Shown here in pieces: positions 1-9,560 of a stretch of DNA of 38,494 bases. Under the pieces are notes generated by a model. The model saw only the letters and a program-made list of their open reading frames with translations, was not told where the DNA came from and made no database searches. Made by a program: the position numbers and the translations under genes. The stretch spans positions 1-38,494 of the forward strand of contig JAFRLH010000050.1 of the NCBI GenBank assembly GCA_017431345.1, written 5' to 3'. This DNA is from Lachnospiraceae bacterium (GTDB lineage: Bacteria > Bacillota > Clostridia > Lachnospirales > Lachnospiraceae). Each line of letters starts with the position of its first letter. Position 1 is the stretch's first letter.

Positions 1-43
1 TATATTCACAATTAAAAAGAGAACCGAAGGCTGATCTTCTGGG

Positions 44-79
44 GAGGCGGGCGCCGTAAAAAAGCGTCCGCCTCTTTTA
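44..79 (+). terminator. Rho-independent terminator of a gene upstream of the window
   Basis: An 11-bp stem (44-54 with 64-74, one G-T wobble) encloses an A-rich loop and is followed by TTTTAT. It sits before the promoter at 113 and presumably ends a + strand transcript that begins outside the window. Confidence 0.8.
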
Positions 80-112
80 TCTTATAAATCTCCGGCGGAG
101 AGGCATCTTCAT

Positions 113-141
113 TTGACAGAAACCCTGCAAGTGGCTACAAT
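113..141 (+). promoter_or_regulatory. Sigma-A promoter of the UDP-sugar pyrophosphorylase gene
   Basis: TTGACA at 113-118, a 17-nt spacer and TACAAT at 136-141 give 6/6 and 5/6 consensus matches at ideal spacing. Transcription would start near 148, leaving a leader of about 40 nt before the ATG at 191. The TTG of the -35 box is in frame with the gene and could be mistaken for its start codon. Confidence 0.85.
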
Positions 142-190
142 AAACAATGGATTAAAAGCGCCGCCTGCGGCCGCATCAGAGGAGGGAACG

Positions 191-1411
191 ATGGATTCTG
201 TATTTACCATGCTGAAAAAATATGATCAGGAGCATCTGATCGCTTTTATGAACAAACTTCCGGAGAATATGAAGGAAACCCTGATCAGGGAACTCGACGG
301 TCTGGACTGGGGTCTTCTGGACATCATCAGGAATAAAGACAGCAAAGAAGGCCGGGGAGAGATCTCTCCGATCTCTGTCCTTACCATTCCGCAGATCAAG
401 GAAAAAGAGGAAGCGTATACAGAGACCGGGATCAAAGCCATTCAGGAAGGAAAGGTCGCGGCTATGCTGCTGGCCGGCGGCATGGGGACAAGGCTTGGCT
501 GCAAAGGCCCGAAGGGCGTCTTTGATATCGGCGTTACCCATGAACTCTATATCTTTGAGCAGCTTTTCAGGAACGCGATGGATTCTGCAGAAGCAGCAGG
601 AAAGGAATTCCCGTTCTTCATCATGACCAGCGACAAGAACCATGAGGAGACCGTACAGTTCCTGAAGGACCACAACTTCTTCGGCTATCCTGCGGAACTC
701 GTCCATTTCTTTAAACAGGACATGGCGCCCTGCGTGGATTTTGACGGGCATCTTCTGATGGAGTCAGCCGGAAAGCTTGCAACTTCCCCCAACGGAAACG
801 GCGGATGGTATTCTTCCTTCGTAAAAGCCGGCATGCTTCCCGTAGCGGAGCAGTACGGTGTGGAATGGCTGAACTGCTTTGCAGTGGACAATGTGCTGCA
901 GCGGATCTGTGATCCCTGTTTTATCGGTGCGGTGCTTGCGGAAGGCAAGGTATCCGGTGCAAAAGTCGTCAGCAAGGCGGATCCGCATGAAAGAGTCGGC
1001 GTGCTCTGCCTGGAGGACGGAAAGCCTTCCATCGTTGAGTATTATGAGCTTGGTGAAGACATGGCCATGGCCAAAAACGAAGCCGGTGAATATCTTTACA
1101 ATTACGGCGTTATCCTGAACTATCTCTTCAGGATCGACAAGCTGAATGAGATCATCGACAAGCGGATGCCGCTTCACGAAGCGGAGAAGAAGATCCCTTA
1201 TGTCGATCCGGACGGCACAGCCCATTCCCCTGAGACGCCGAACGGGTATAAGTTTGAAACACTGATCCTGGACATGGTCCATATGATGGACGACTGTCTC
1301 GGTTATGAAGTCGACAGGAACAGGGAATTCGCGCCTGTAAAGAACAAAACAGGCGTAGATTCCGTGGAATCCGCCAGAGCGCTTTTGAAGCTGAACGGCG
1401 TAGAACTGTAA
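191..1411 (+). CDS. UDPGP-family nucleotidyltransferase (UTP-hexose-1-phosphate or UDP-HexNAc pyrophosphorylase)
   Basis: A 406-aa cytoplasmic enzyme of the UDPGP (type 1, eukaryote-like) family, which transfers UMP from UTP to a sugar 1-phosphate to make a UDP-sugar. The nucleotide-binding signature LAGGMGTRLG is at residues 94-103 with PKG at 107-109, and a later segment contains FAVDNVLQRICDP, as expected for the family. The frame is open back to a TTG at 113, but that TTG lies in a promoter -35 box. ATG 191 has GGAGGG at 181-186 and is taken as the start. The next gene, a glycosyltransferase, follows after 54 nt, which suggests that the UDP-sugar feeds envelope glycan synthesis. Glucose versus N-acetylhexosamine specificity cannot be read from the sequence. 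Family assignment is firm; the exact substrate is not. Confidence 0.88.
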   Translation: MDSVFTMLKKYDQEHLIAFMNKLPENMKETLIRELDGLDWGLLDIIRNKDSKEGRGEISPISVLTIPQIKEKEEAYTETGIKAIQEGKVAAMLLAGGMGTRLGCKGPKGVFDIGVTHELYIFEQLFRNAMDSAEAAGKEFPFFIMTSDKNHEETVQFLKDHNFFGYPAELVHFFKQDMAPCVDFDGHLLMESAGKLATSPNGNGGWYSSFVKAGMLPVAEQYGVEWLNCFAVDNVLQRICDPCFIGAVLAEGKVSGAKVVSKADPHERVGVLCLEDGKPSIVEYYELGEDMAMAKNEAGEYLYNYGVILNYLFRIDKLNEIIDKRMPLHEAEKKIPYVDPDGTAHSPETPNGYKFETLILDMVHMMDDCLGYEVDRNREFAPVKNKTGVDSVESARALLKLNGVEL

Positions 1412-1417
1412 AACTGT

Positions 1418-1435
1418 CCTCTCTGTAAAGAGAGG
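1418..1435 (+). promoter_or_regulatory. Small hairpin that could compete with the downstream ribosome binding site
   Basis: CCTCTCT (1418-1424), loop GTAA and AGAGAGG (1429-1435) form a 7-bp stem just after the stop codon. No T tract follows, so it is not a normal terminator. The same CCTCTC could instead pair with GAGAGG at 1455-1460, the ribosome binding site of the glycosyltransferase. A regulatory role is inference. Confidence 0.4.
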
Positions 1436-1465
1436 GGCGCCCGGCCCGGTGCGGGAGAGGTCACT

Positions 1466-2452
1466 ATGAAACTGTCTCTTGTCATACCCTGTTATAATGA
1501 AGAAAAGAATGTCCGCCCGATGTACGATGCCGTAAATGCCGTCTTCGGGAGGACAGGATTTTCCTATGAAATGATCTTCGTTAATGACGGCAGCAGGGAC
1601 GGTACATGGAGAGAACTGAAGGACCTGGAGCCTGTCGGGAACGGCAGCCTGAAATGCATTAATTTCTCCAGAAATTTCGGCAAGGAAGCCGCAATGTACG
1701 CGGGACTTACGGAATCCTCCGGAGAATATGTCACGATCATCGATGCTGACCTGCAGCAGCGCCCGGAGACAGCGCTCGAAATGGTGGAATATCTGGACGC
1801 TCATCCGGAGACAGACTGTGTGACAGCATTTCAAAGCGACCGCAATGAAGGGATCCTCCTGAGATTTTTCAAGTACTGTTTTTACGGGATCATCAATGCG
1901 GTCAGCGAGGTGGATTTCCACCAGGGCGCCAGCGATTTCAGAACATTCCGGAGGAATATGGCGGACGCGATCCTTTCTCTCGGGGAATACTGCCGTTTTT
2001 CCAAAGGCATCTTCTCCTGGGTGGGTTTTGAAACGTATTTTATGCCATATAAGGCGGAGGAACGGAATGCCGGGAGATCATCCTGGTCATTCAGAAAGCT
2101 TTTTAAATATGCGATCGAAGGAATCGTCGCGTTTACGACCAAACCGCTCCGGATCGCGACCGGCGTCGGCATCCTGATGTCGCTGCTGTCGCTTCTTTAT
2201 CTGATCATCGTCGTGGTCCAGAAGCTGACAGTCGGCATCGATGTGCCCGGCTACGCTACGCTGATCGTACTGATCCTTCTGATCGGCGGGATCCAGATGA
2301 CCACGCTCGGCATTGTCGGGGAATACATTGCGAAGATCTATATACAGGGAAAAGAAAGACCTATATATATAATGAAGGAAATGGTCCGGCTGCCTGCTGA
2401 ACCGCAGAGGGAGCGCGATGCGGCTGCAGAGGACGCAGACCCGCTGATTTGA
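1466..2452 (+). CDS. GT2 glycosyltransferase of the GtrB/ArnC/DPM1-like type, membrane anchored
   Basis: A 328-aa family 2 glycosyltransferase expected to move a sugar from a nucleotide donor to polyprenyl phosphate at the inner membrane face. The N-terminal GT-A domain shows VIPCYNEEKNV near residue 6, FVNDGSRDGT around 38-47 and the metal-binding DAD at 93-95 followed by LQQRPE. GASDFRTFRR lies further along. Two hydrophobic segments at about 230-255 and 268-290 end the protein, as in GtrB and ArnC relatives, and a short charged tail follows. GGGAGAGG at 1453-1460 sets the ATG start. It probably shares a transcript with the pyrophosphorylase upstream. The sugar, the acceptor and the downstream flippase are not determinable here; no GtrA-like flippase is adjacent. 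Confidence 0.88.
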   Translation: MKLSLVIPCYNEEKNVRPMYDAVNAVFGRTGFSYEMIFVNDGSRDGTWRELKDLEPVGNGSLKCINFSRNFGKEAAMYAGLTESSGEYVTIIDADLQQRPETALEMVEYLDAHPETDCVTAFQSDRNEGILLRFFKYCFYGIINAVSEVDFHQGASDFRTFRRNMADAILSLGEYCRFSKGIFSWVGFETYFMPYKAEERNAGRSSWSFRKLFKYAIEGIVAFTTKPLRIATGVGILMSLLSLLYLIIVVVQKLTVGIDVPGYATLIVLILLIGGIQMTTLGIVGEYIAKIYIQGKERPIYIMKEMVRLPAEPQRERDAAAEDADPLI

Positions 2453-2477
2453 CGCAGCATGTTCTTTATAGTATCAT
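2449..2477 (+). promoter_or_regulatory. Promoter of the penicillin-binding protein transcription unit
   Basis: TTGACG (2449-2454), a 17-nt spacer and TATCAT (2472-2477) each match the sigma-A consensus at 5 of 6 positions. The -35 box overlaps the TGA stop (2450-2452) of the glycosyltransferase. The predicted start near 2484 leaves about 40 nt of leader before the ATG at 2526. Confidence 0.7.
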
Positions 2478-2525
2478 TAATCGGTTAAGGGATACTGATG
2501 TCTATCGTTTTTACGGAGGAAATGC

Positions 2526-5177
2526 ATGAACTTCGGCCGTGAGAATACAAGAAAAAAACTGAGGAATCTGCAGTCCAGGGGCAGGAAGGTAAAAAATAAA
2601 TCGATCCTTCTTGCCGTGAGGGCCGTTTTCTTTGCGTGCATCATACTGGCTGTCTGCGGAATCACCGCCGGCTACGGCGTTGTGCAGGGAATCATTGCGG
2701 AGTCGCCGGACATGAAGGCGGTGGATGTTTCCCCGCAGGGAATCGCGACGTCGGTCTATAATCAGGACGGAGAACTTATTCAGACGCTGGTCACCTCCGG
2801 CGCGAACAGAGATCCTGTGGAGTACAAGCAGATCCCGAAGGACCTGGTGAATGCATTTGTTGCGATCGAAGATTCCAGATTCTGGCAGCATCACGGTGTG
2901 GATATGCGCGGAATGATCCGTGCGGTGGTCCTGGGAATCAAGAGCCGTTTCAACAGCACACAGGGTGCCAGCACGATCACGCAGCAGCTGATCAAGAACA
3001 ATGTGTTTTCGGGAGGCGCTGAAAAAGGGATCGGTGCGAAGGTCGTCAGAAAGATCCAGGAGCAGTATCTGGCGATCGAGCTGGAAAAGGTAATGCCCAA
3101 GGAAGAGATCCTGGAGAATTATCTTAACACGATCAACCTGGGCGCGAACAGCCTCGGCGTGCAGACTGCAGCAAGAAGATATTTCGACAAGGATGTCAGT
3201 GAACTGACACTCTCGGAATGCGCTACGATCGCCGGTATTACCCAGAATCCTGTGGGATACAATCCGATCACGCATCCGGAAAACAACAAAGAGAAAAGAG
3301 AAATCGTCCTGCGCTACATGGAAGAGCAGGGTTATATAACGAAAGAACAGCACGAAGAAGCGCTTGCGGACGATGTTTATGCCCGCATCCAGAGCGTGAA
3401 TGCACAGGTAAAAAAAGAGGACGAAGAGCCTTATTCCTATTTTACCGACAGACTGGTAACAGAAGTGCAGCGCGATCTGGTCGAGAAATGCGGTTATACC
3501 GAAGACCAGGCGTATAAGCTTCTGTACAGCGGCGGACTGGAGATCTATACAACACAGGATCCGGACATGCAGAAGATCGTGGATGAAGAGATCTCGGATC
3601 CTTCCAATTACAATGAGGTTGCGAACCGCTACTCTTTCAACTATTATCTCGCAGTAAACCGTGACGGCGAAGCGTTTTATTTCAACGAATACAATGTAAA
3701 GAAAGAACTGAACCTCGCTTCCCTGAATGTGGATGACAAGTCAAAGATCGAGGACTATGTCCAGCGGTTCAAAGAGAAAGTGCTGGTCCAGGGAGACCGC
3801 ATCATCAGCGAAGTGCTCAATCCCGTCCTGCAGCCGCAGGCTTCCGTTGTCGTGATCGACCAGATCTCCGGACAGGTCAGAGCCATCGCCGGCGGAAGGG
3901 GTGTCAAGAACACCTCCCTTTCGCTCAACCGCGCGACCGGTACAAGACGTTCTCCCGGTTCCACCTTTAAGGTGCTTACCGCTTTTGCACCGGCGATCGA
4001 TACGTGCGGCGGCACGCTGGCATCAGTCTACTATGACGAACCTTATACCGAACCGACCACGGGAAAGACCTTCCGGAACTGGTGGGGCGATTCGTATGTC
4101 GGATACGCCAATATCCGGGAAGGCATCGTCTATTCCATGAATATTCTGGCGGTGAAGACGCTGATGGATACCGTAACGCCTGAACTCGGATTCGAGTATG
4201 CGGAAGATTTCGGTTTCAATACGCTGTACCGTCAGAAGGAAGTCAACGGAAGCATCTATACCGATATTTCCCCGTCGCTGGCACTCGGCGGACTGACGGA
4301 CGGCGTGACCAATCTGCAGCTTACTGCTGCGTATGCAACGATCGCCAATATGGGCGTCTATCAGAAACCGATCTTTTATACAAGGATCGTTGACCGTTCC
4401 GGAGCAGTGCTGATCGACAATACGCCTGATATGCATCAGGTGATCCAGGCCAGCACCGCCTTTCTGCTGACCGATGCGATGAGGCAGTCGATGGAACCGT
4501 CCAGCCTGTTCGGGCTCCACAATTCGACCAGTCCTGTTGCGGCGCTTGACTATATGCCGGCTGCCGGAAAGAGCGGAACCACCACGGGAAAGACAGATCT
4601 GTGGTTCGTCGGATTTACGCCTTATCTGACCATGGGCATCTGGACTGGATTTGATGATCAGACGACCATGGAAGCGAATGAGAGCTCCAGTTATCACAAA
4701 GTCATCTGGAAGAAGATCATGGACCGCATCGATGTCCATGAAAAGTATTTCGCAAAAGATTTCATCAAACCTTCGGATATTGTTGCGTGCGAGATCTGCG
4801 CGAAGTCCGGTAAGCTTGCAAAGAGCACCTGCAAGGGCGATCACAGGGAAGGCATGGTCTACACGGAATACTTCAAGCGCGGGACCGAACCGCTGGAAGA
4901 ATGCGATATCCATTATTCCGTAAGAGTCTGCTCCTCTAGCGGCATGAAGCCGAACCAGTGGTGCCCGAAGACGTATTACAAGACCTGCATCAAACTTCCG
5001 GAGGAGACCACGGGAAGCACGGACGATTCCGGCCATACCGCAGGCAGGGCGTATAAGACCTGTACGGTCCATAAGGCACCCGCCCCTGTGATCCCGCCGC
5101 TGGAAGTCGAGACCGGTGCAGCGAATAAGACAAAGACAAAGAAGAAAAAGACGGAGGAAGCGGAGCCGGTAGGCTGA
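2526..5177 (+). CDS. Class A penicillin-binding protein 1A (transglycosylase/transpeptidase)
   Basis: An 883-aa bifunctional peptidoglycan synthase. A basic cytoplasmic tail is followed by one membrane helix at about 26-50. The GT51 domain shows EDSRFWQHHGVD at 115-126 (catalytic Glu115) and GASTITQQ at 147-154. The transpeptidase domain carries all three motifs: STFK with Ser479, SMN at 537-539 and KSGT at 682-685. Both activities are therefore predicted intact. After the transpeptidase comes an extracellular tail with about eight cysteines (for example CEIC, and Cys in NQWCPKTY and YKTCIK) and a final Lys/Glu-rich stretch. Similar Cys-containing tails occur in clostridial PBP1 proteins. GGAGGA at 2515-2520 supports the ATG. 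The gene opens a run with very short gaps that continues to 12033. Confidence 0.95.
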   Translation: MNFGRENTRKKLRNLQSRGRKVKNKSILLAVRAVFFACIILAVCGITAGYGVVQGIIAESPDMKAVDVSPQGIATSVYNQDGELIQTLVTSGANRDPVEYKQIPKDLVNAFVAIEDSRFWQHHGVDMRGMIRAVVLGIKSRFNSTQGASTITQQLIKNNVFSGGAEKGIGAKVVRKIQEQYLAIELEKVMPKEEILENYLNTINLGANSLGVQTAARRYFDKDVSELTLSECATIAGITQNPVGYNPITHPENNKEKREIVLRYMEEQGYITKEQHEEALADDVYARIQSVNAQVKKEDEEPYSYFTDRLVTEVQRDLVEKCGYTEDQAYKLLYSGGLEIYTTQDPDMQKIVDEEISDPSNYNEVANRYSFNYYLAVNRDGEAFYFNEYNVKKELNLASLNVDDKSKIEDYVQRFKEKVLVQGDRIISEVLNPVLQPQASVVVIDQISGQVRAIAGGRGVKNTSLSLNRATGTRRSPGSTFKVLTAFAPAIDTCGGTLASVYYDEPYTEPTTGKTFRNWWGDSYVGYANIREGIVYSMNILAVKTLMDTVTPELGFEYAEDFGFNTLYRQKEVNGSIYTDISPSLALGGLTDGVTNLQLTAAYATIANMGVYQKPIFYTRIVDRSGAVLIDNTPDMHQVIQASTAFLLTDAMRQSMEPSSLFGLHNSTSPVAALDYMPAAGKSGTTTGKTDLWFVGFTPYLTMGIWTGFDDQTTMEANESSSYHKVIWKKIMDRIDVHEKYFAKDFIKPSDIVACEICAKSGKLAKSTCKGDHREGMVYTEYFKRGTEPLEECDIHYSVRVCSSSGMKPNQWCPKTYYKTCIKLPEETTGSTDDSGHTAGRAYKTCTVHKAPAPVIPPLEVETGAANKTKTKKKKTEEAEPVG

Positions 5178-5201
5178 CCGGCCGCCGGAGAAGGAGAGAA
5201 T

Positions 5202-6836
5202 ATGATCACTGTCAGCAATGTTACGCTGCGTTTCGGCAAGAGCGCGCTGTTTGAAGACGTAAATGTAAAATTTGTTCCGGGGCACTGCTACGGACTGATC
5301 GGCGCGAACGGTGCCGGAAAATCAACGTTCTTAAGAATCCTTACGGGCGAGCTGGAGCCGACCAAGGGGGAAGTGATCATCACGCCCGGCGACAGACTTT
5401 CCTTCTTAAAGCAGGACCATTTCCAGTACGAGGATGAACATGTGCTGGATGTTGTCATGCTTGGAAATCCCCGCCTCATCGAGATCATGAAGGAAAAGGA
5501 CGATCTTTATGCAAAGGAAGACTTTTCCGATGAAGACGGTATCCGCGCCAGCGAACTGGAAGCGGAATTTGCGAACATGAACGGCTGGGAAGCCGAATCG
5601 GATGCCGCCTCGCTCCTGAACGGACTCGGGATCGAAACAGAACTGCATGACAAATATATGAGAGAGCTCTCCGGCAGTGAGAAAGTGAAGGTGCTGCTCG
5701 CGCAGGCGCTTTTCGGAAATCCCGATATCCTGCTGCTCGACGAGCCGACCAACCATCTGGACCTGGCGGCGATCGCCTGGCTCGAGGAGTTCCTGATCAA
5801 TTTCGAGAACACCGTTATCGTTGTTTCCCATGACAGATATTTCCTGAATAAAGTCTGCACCCAGATCGCGGATATTGATTACGGGAAGATCCAGCTGTAC
5901 GCCGGAAACTATGATTTCTGGTATGAATCCAGCCAGCTGATGATCCGCCAGATGAAGGAAGCGAACAAGAAGAAGGAAGAAAAGATCAAGGAACTGCAGG
6001 AGTTCATCCAGCGGTTCTCCGCGAATGCTTCCAAATCAAAACAGGCGACTTCCAGGAAGAGAGCGCTTGAAAAGATCCAGCTGGATGAGATCCGTCCTTC
6101 CAGCAGGAAGTATCCTTATATTGATTTCAGACCGGAGAGAAGCATCGGCAACGATGTACTGGAGGTGCATAACCTGACAAAGACCATCGACGGCGTCAAG
6201 GTGCTGGACGATATCTCCTTTACGCTGAATCATGATGACAAGGTCGCTTTTGTCGGGTCCGATGAACTGGCCAAGACCACGCTCTTCCGGATCCTGATGG
6301 GCGAGATCGAACCGGACTCCGGGAGTTATAAATGGGGCGTGACTACATCCCAGGCGTATTTTCCGAAGGACAGCTCGGAAGAATTCAAGTCGGATTATAC
6401 GATCACCGAATGGCTGACCGGATACTCCGAGATCAAGGACGTCACCTATGTCAGAGGTTTCCTCGGCCGCATGCTCTTTGCCGGTGACGACGGAATGAAG
6501 AGACTGAATGTGCTTTCCGGCGGAGAGCGTGTCCGCTGCATGTTCTCCAAGATGATGATCTCCGGCGCGAACGTGCTCATTTTCGACGAACCCACGAACC
6601 ATCTGGATATGGAATCCATCACCGCGCTCAATAACGGAATGATCAAATTCCCGGGCGTCATGCTTTTTGCAAGCCGTGACCACCAGATCGTGCAGACCAC
6701 CGCGAACAGGATCATGGAGCTGATCGGCGGAAAGCTCATTGACAAGATGACGACGTATGACGAGTATCTGGCAAGCGACGCCATGGCTATGAAGAGACAG
6801 GTATATACCGCCGAGAACAAGCCCGAGGATAACTAA
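5202..6836 (+). CDS. ABC-F ATPase, YbiT/YkpA-like
   Basis: A 544-aa soluble protein with two ABC ATPase domains and no membrane segments, so an ABC-F translation-type factor rather than a transporter. Domain 1 has a normal Walker A (GANGAGKST, 34-42), a LSGSE signature, DEPTNHLD and a switch histidine at 210 (VVSHD). A charged linker follows, rich in Lys/Glu around 245-300. Domain 2 is degenerate: its Walker A reads GSDELAKTT (352-360) and its switch position reads SRDH with Arg492 in place of His, although LSGGE and DEPTNHLD are kept. Length and the AKTT feature fit the YkpA/YbiT branch, whose role is poorly understood; ribosome binding is inferred from the family. It starts 24 nt after the penicillin-binding protein with a GAAGGAGAG site. 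Confidence 0.9.
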   Translation: MITVSNVTLRFGKSALFEDVNVKFVPGHCYGLIGANGAGKSTFLRILTGELEPTKGEVIITPGDRLSFLKQDHFQYEDEHVLDVVMLGNPRLIEIMKEKDDLYAKEDFSDEDGIRASELEAEFANMNGWEAESDAASLLNGLGIETELHDKYMRELSGSEKVKVLLAQALFGNPDILLLDEPTNHLDLAAIAWLEEFLINFENTVIVVSHDRYFLNKVCTQIADIDYGKIQLYAGNYDFWYESSQLMIRQMKEANKKKEEKIKELQEFIQRFSANASKSKQATSRKRALEKIQLDEIRPSSRKYPYIDFRPERSIGNDVLEVHNLTKTIDGVKVLDDISFTLNHDDKVAFVGSDELAKTTLFRILMGEIEPDSGSYKWGVTTSQAYFPKDSSEEFKSDYTITEWLTGYSEIKDVTYVRGFLGRMLFAGDDGMKRLNVLSGGERVRCMFSKMMISGANVLIFDEPTNHLDMESITALNNGMIKFPGVMLFASRDHQIVQTTANRIMELIGGKLIDKMTTYDEYLASDAMAMKRQVYTAENKPEDN

Positions 6837-6860
6837 AAGAATTATTCCGGAGACAAGTGG

Positions 6861-9560
6861 ATGAATCAGGTTAACGAACAATCGAACAGATCCGGATCAC
6901 GGCTTCCCATGATCCTGTCATTTGTACTGCCGATGGTAGTGATGGTCGGTATTTTTGCAGGGAAGCAGATCTATCCGTTCGGCGACAACAGCTTCCTGCG
7001 CACGGACATGTACCACCAGTACGCACCGTTCTTCAAGGAATTCTCCAGGCTTCTGAAAACGGGAGGAAGCCTGACTTATGATACCAGGATCGGCCTGGGG
7101 AGCAATTTCGTCGCTCTTTATGCATATTATCTGTCCAGTCCCTTCAACTGGCTCCTCATTCTGGTGCCGGAGGGGCTGGTCATTGAATTCATGACATACC
7201 TGATCGTCGTAAAGACCGGTCTGGCCGGCTTTATGATGGCCTGGTATCTGAAAAAGCATTTCAGGGACTGCAGTCTCGCGGTCACAGGGATCTCCATGCT
7301 GTATGCGATGAGCGGATATATGGCTGCCTACAGCTGGAACATCATGTGGCTTGACTGCATCTGGATCGCGCCAGTGATCCTGCTCGGGATCGAGCTTCTT
7401 GTCAGAAAAAACAGGCCGTTCCTGTACGTGATCGCACTTGCTTTCGGCATAGTGGCAAATTACTATATTGCCATTATGCTCTGTATTTTTGCGGTCATTT
7501 ATTTTATCGCGGAACTCGTACTTCTTCCGAAGCAGAAACCGAACATATACGCAGCAAAAATTGCGGTCTTCGGTATCTTTTCGCTGCTGGCCGGAGGCCT
7601 GGCGGCCTTTCTTCTGCTGCCGGCCTATAAGTGTCTGATGACGACCGCCTCTGCGGATACCACTTTCCCCACTTCCCTTGTATCCTATTTTTCCGCGCTG
7701 GAGATGCTGGCGCGTCATATGATGAATGTGGATGTAGAGATCGGACTGGATCACTGGCCGAATCTGTATTCCGGCGTCATCTGCATGCTTCTGTATCCGC
7801 TTTATATTCTCAACCCCAATATTTCATCCAAACGGAAGATCGTTAAGAGCACCGTGCTGGGAATCATGCTGATGAGCTTTTCCATGAATATTCCGAATTA
7901 TATCTGGCACGGAATGCATTATCCCAACTCGCTGCCCTGCAGGCAGTCCTTCCTGTATACGATCCTTCTGCTCTCGGTCTGCTATGATGGCGTTCGCCGT
8001 GTGCGGGAGCTGAGTGTAAAAGCGATCGCGGGATCCTTCTGGGGCGCCATCGTGTTTATCATGATCTGCCGCGTTGTGATCGATGTGGATGATTTTTCTT
8101 ATCATGTGTATCTGCTGTCGGCACTGTTCATCGCACTGTACGCGCTGATCCTGTATCTTGTGAATACCGGAACGCTGAAGGCAGTCACCGCCTGTATTCT
8201 TGCCCTCGGGCTGATCGTGATGGAGATGGGCATCAATATGGCGGTCACCAGCGTTACGACCACAAGCCGCAGTGAATACATCAAGTACACAAACAGCTAT
8301 CAGATCCTGATCCAGCAGGCGGAAAGCCGGTTCGGGGACGGGTTTTTCCGGGTCGAGAAAGCATCCCGGAAAACCAAGAACGACGGCGCATGGACAGGGT
8401 ACCGTTCTGCTTCGATTTTTTCCTCCACGACACAGGCAGCCGTAAGTGGTTTTTATAAGGAATTCGGCATGGAGGGAAATACAAATGCATACAGCTTTAC
8501 GGGATCCACGCCGCTCATGAGTTCCCTGCTCTCCGTGAAGTATCTGATCTCTTCCTCGGAACTGGATGACAGCCCTTACTATGAATATATCAGCTGGCAC
8601 GGAGATACTTTCCTGTATGAGAACCTTTATACAATGCCGCTGGGATTTATGGTACCGGAAACGGCAAATGATGAAATCACCGCGAATGAACCGTATAATC
8701 CTGCGGAAGCACAGAACTATCTGGTCAGCCAGATGACGGGATCGGGAGAGGTGCTCTCCATTATAGAAGAGAACTTTGAGAACGATTCCTTTGATTTTAC
8801 GGTTCCTGAAAAGGGACATATCTTCGTTTATGTTGACAACAGCAATGTTTCCGATGTGACCGCTTATAAGGACGACGACACGCTCAGCTTCAGCAATGTA
8901 GACAGAGGATATCTGCTGGATCTCGGGATCTGTGAAAAAGGGACGGATATTTCACTGCTCTGCGGCGGCGAAGAAGATTACAGCGTGACCGGAACGGCGT
9001 ACATGTTCGAAGAGAGCGCGTTCAGGGACTGGTACAATGTGCTGTCCGCACAGGGAATGACCGTGGATGAATACAACAGCACGCTCTGGGATACAAGCTT
9101 TACCGGCAGTGTGGAAGTAAAGGAAAAAGGAACGCTCTTTACATCGATACCCTATGACGAAGGATGGACCGTCACCGTGGATGGAGAGGCAGCGGAAACG
9201 AAGCCGTTTGACAACACATTCCTGTGTCTGGATCTGCCGGCAGGAAGTCATGTGATCATGTTCCGGTACCGCGTTCCGGGGCTGATGGAAGGGATCCTGC
9301 TTTCGATTGCATCCCTGCTGATCCTGGGCGCATTATTCGCCATTGTCATGTCTCATAACCATAAGCGCCATGCGGTGCTTCCGGTCATCAGAGGCGGTAC
9401 AAGGGCAGGTAAGAAGATCCATAAGCGCAGAAAACGGCGCAGCGAAAAGTCTTTTCAGCAGGCAGCGATGCCCATGCCGGAAGAACTCGAGGATGACGAT
9501 ATGTCGGATGAAGCCGTTACAAATATGGTGATGAAGGAGATAGAGGAGGACGCGAAATGA
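6861..9560 (+). CDS. YfhO-family polytopic membrane protein
   Basis: An 899-aa integral membrane protein matching the bacterial YfhO family. [10 protein letters not shown] near the N-terminus, after the first membrane helix, is typical of that family. About a dozen hydrophobic helices fill residues 15-440. A large, probably extracytoplasmic domain follows at about 445-805, with a last helix near 811-832 and a cytoplasmic tail that is first Lys/Arg-rich and then acidic. Members resemble GT-C glycosyltransferases, and B. subtilis YfhO has been linked to lipoteichoic acid glycosylation; activity here is inferred. GGAGA precedes the ATG. The stop codon overlaps the argH start as ATGA (9557-9560), so translation is probably coupled. 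Confidence 0.87.
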   Translation: MNQVNEQSNRSGSRLPMILSFVLPMVVMVGIFAGKQIYPFGDNSFLRTDMYHQYAPFFKEFSRLLKTGGSLTYDTRIGLGSNFVALYAYYLSSPFNWLLILVPEGLVIEFMTYLIVVKTGLAGFMMAWYLKKHFRDCSLAVTGISMLYAMSGYMAAYSWNIMWLDCIWIAPVILLGIELLVRKNRPFLYVIALAFGIVANYYIAIMLCIFAVIYFIAELVLLPKQKPNIYAAKIAVFGIFSLLAGGLAAFLLLPAYKCLMTTASADTTFPTSLVSYFSALEMLARHMMNVDVEIGLDHWPNLYSGVICMLLYPLYILNPNISSKRKIVKSTVLGIMLMSFSMNIPNYIWHGMHYPNSLPCRQSFLYTILLLSVCYDGVRRVRELSVKAIAGSFWGAIVFIMICRVVIDVDDFSYHVYLLSALFIALYALILYLVNTGTLKAVTACILALGLIVMEMGINMAVTSVTTTSRSEYIKYTNSYQILIQQAESRFGDGFFRVEKASRKTKNDGAWTGYRSASIFSSTTQAAVSGFYKEFGMEGNTNAYSFTGSTPLMSSLLSVKYLISSSELDDSPYYEYISWHGDTFLYENLYTMPLGFMVPETANDEITANEPYNPAEAQNYLVSQMTGSGEVLSIIEENFENDSFDFTVPEKGHIFVYVDNSNVSDVTAYKDDDTLSFSNVDRGYLLDLGICEKGTDISLLCGGEEDYSVTGTAYMFEESAFRDWYNVLSAQGMTVDEYNSTLWDTSFTGSVEVKEKGTLFTSIPYDEGWTVTVDGEAAETKPFDNTFLCLDLPAGSHVIMFRYRVPGLMEGILLSIASLLILGALFAIVMSHNHKRHAVLPVIRGGTRAGKKIHKRRKRRSEKSFQQAAMPMPEELEDDDMSDEAVTNMVMKEIEEDAK

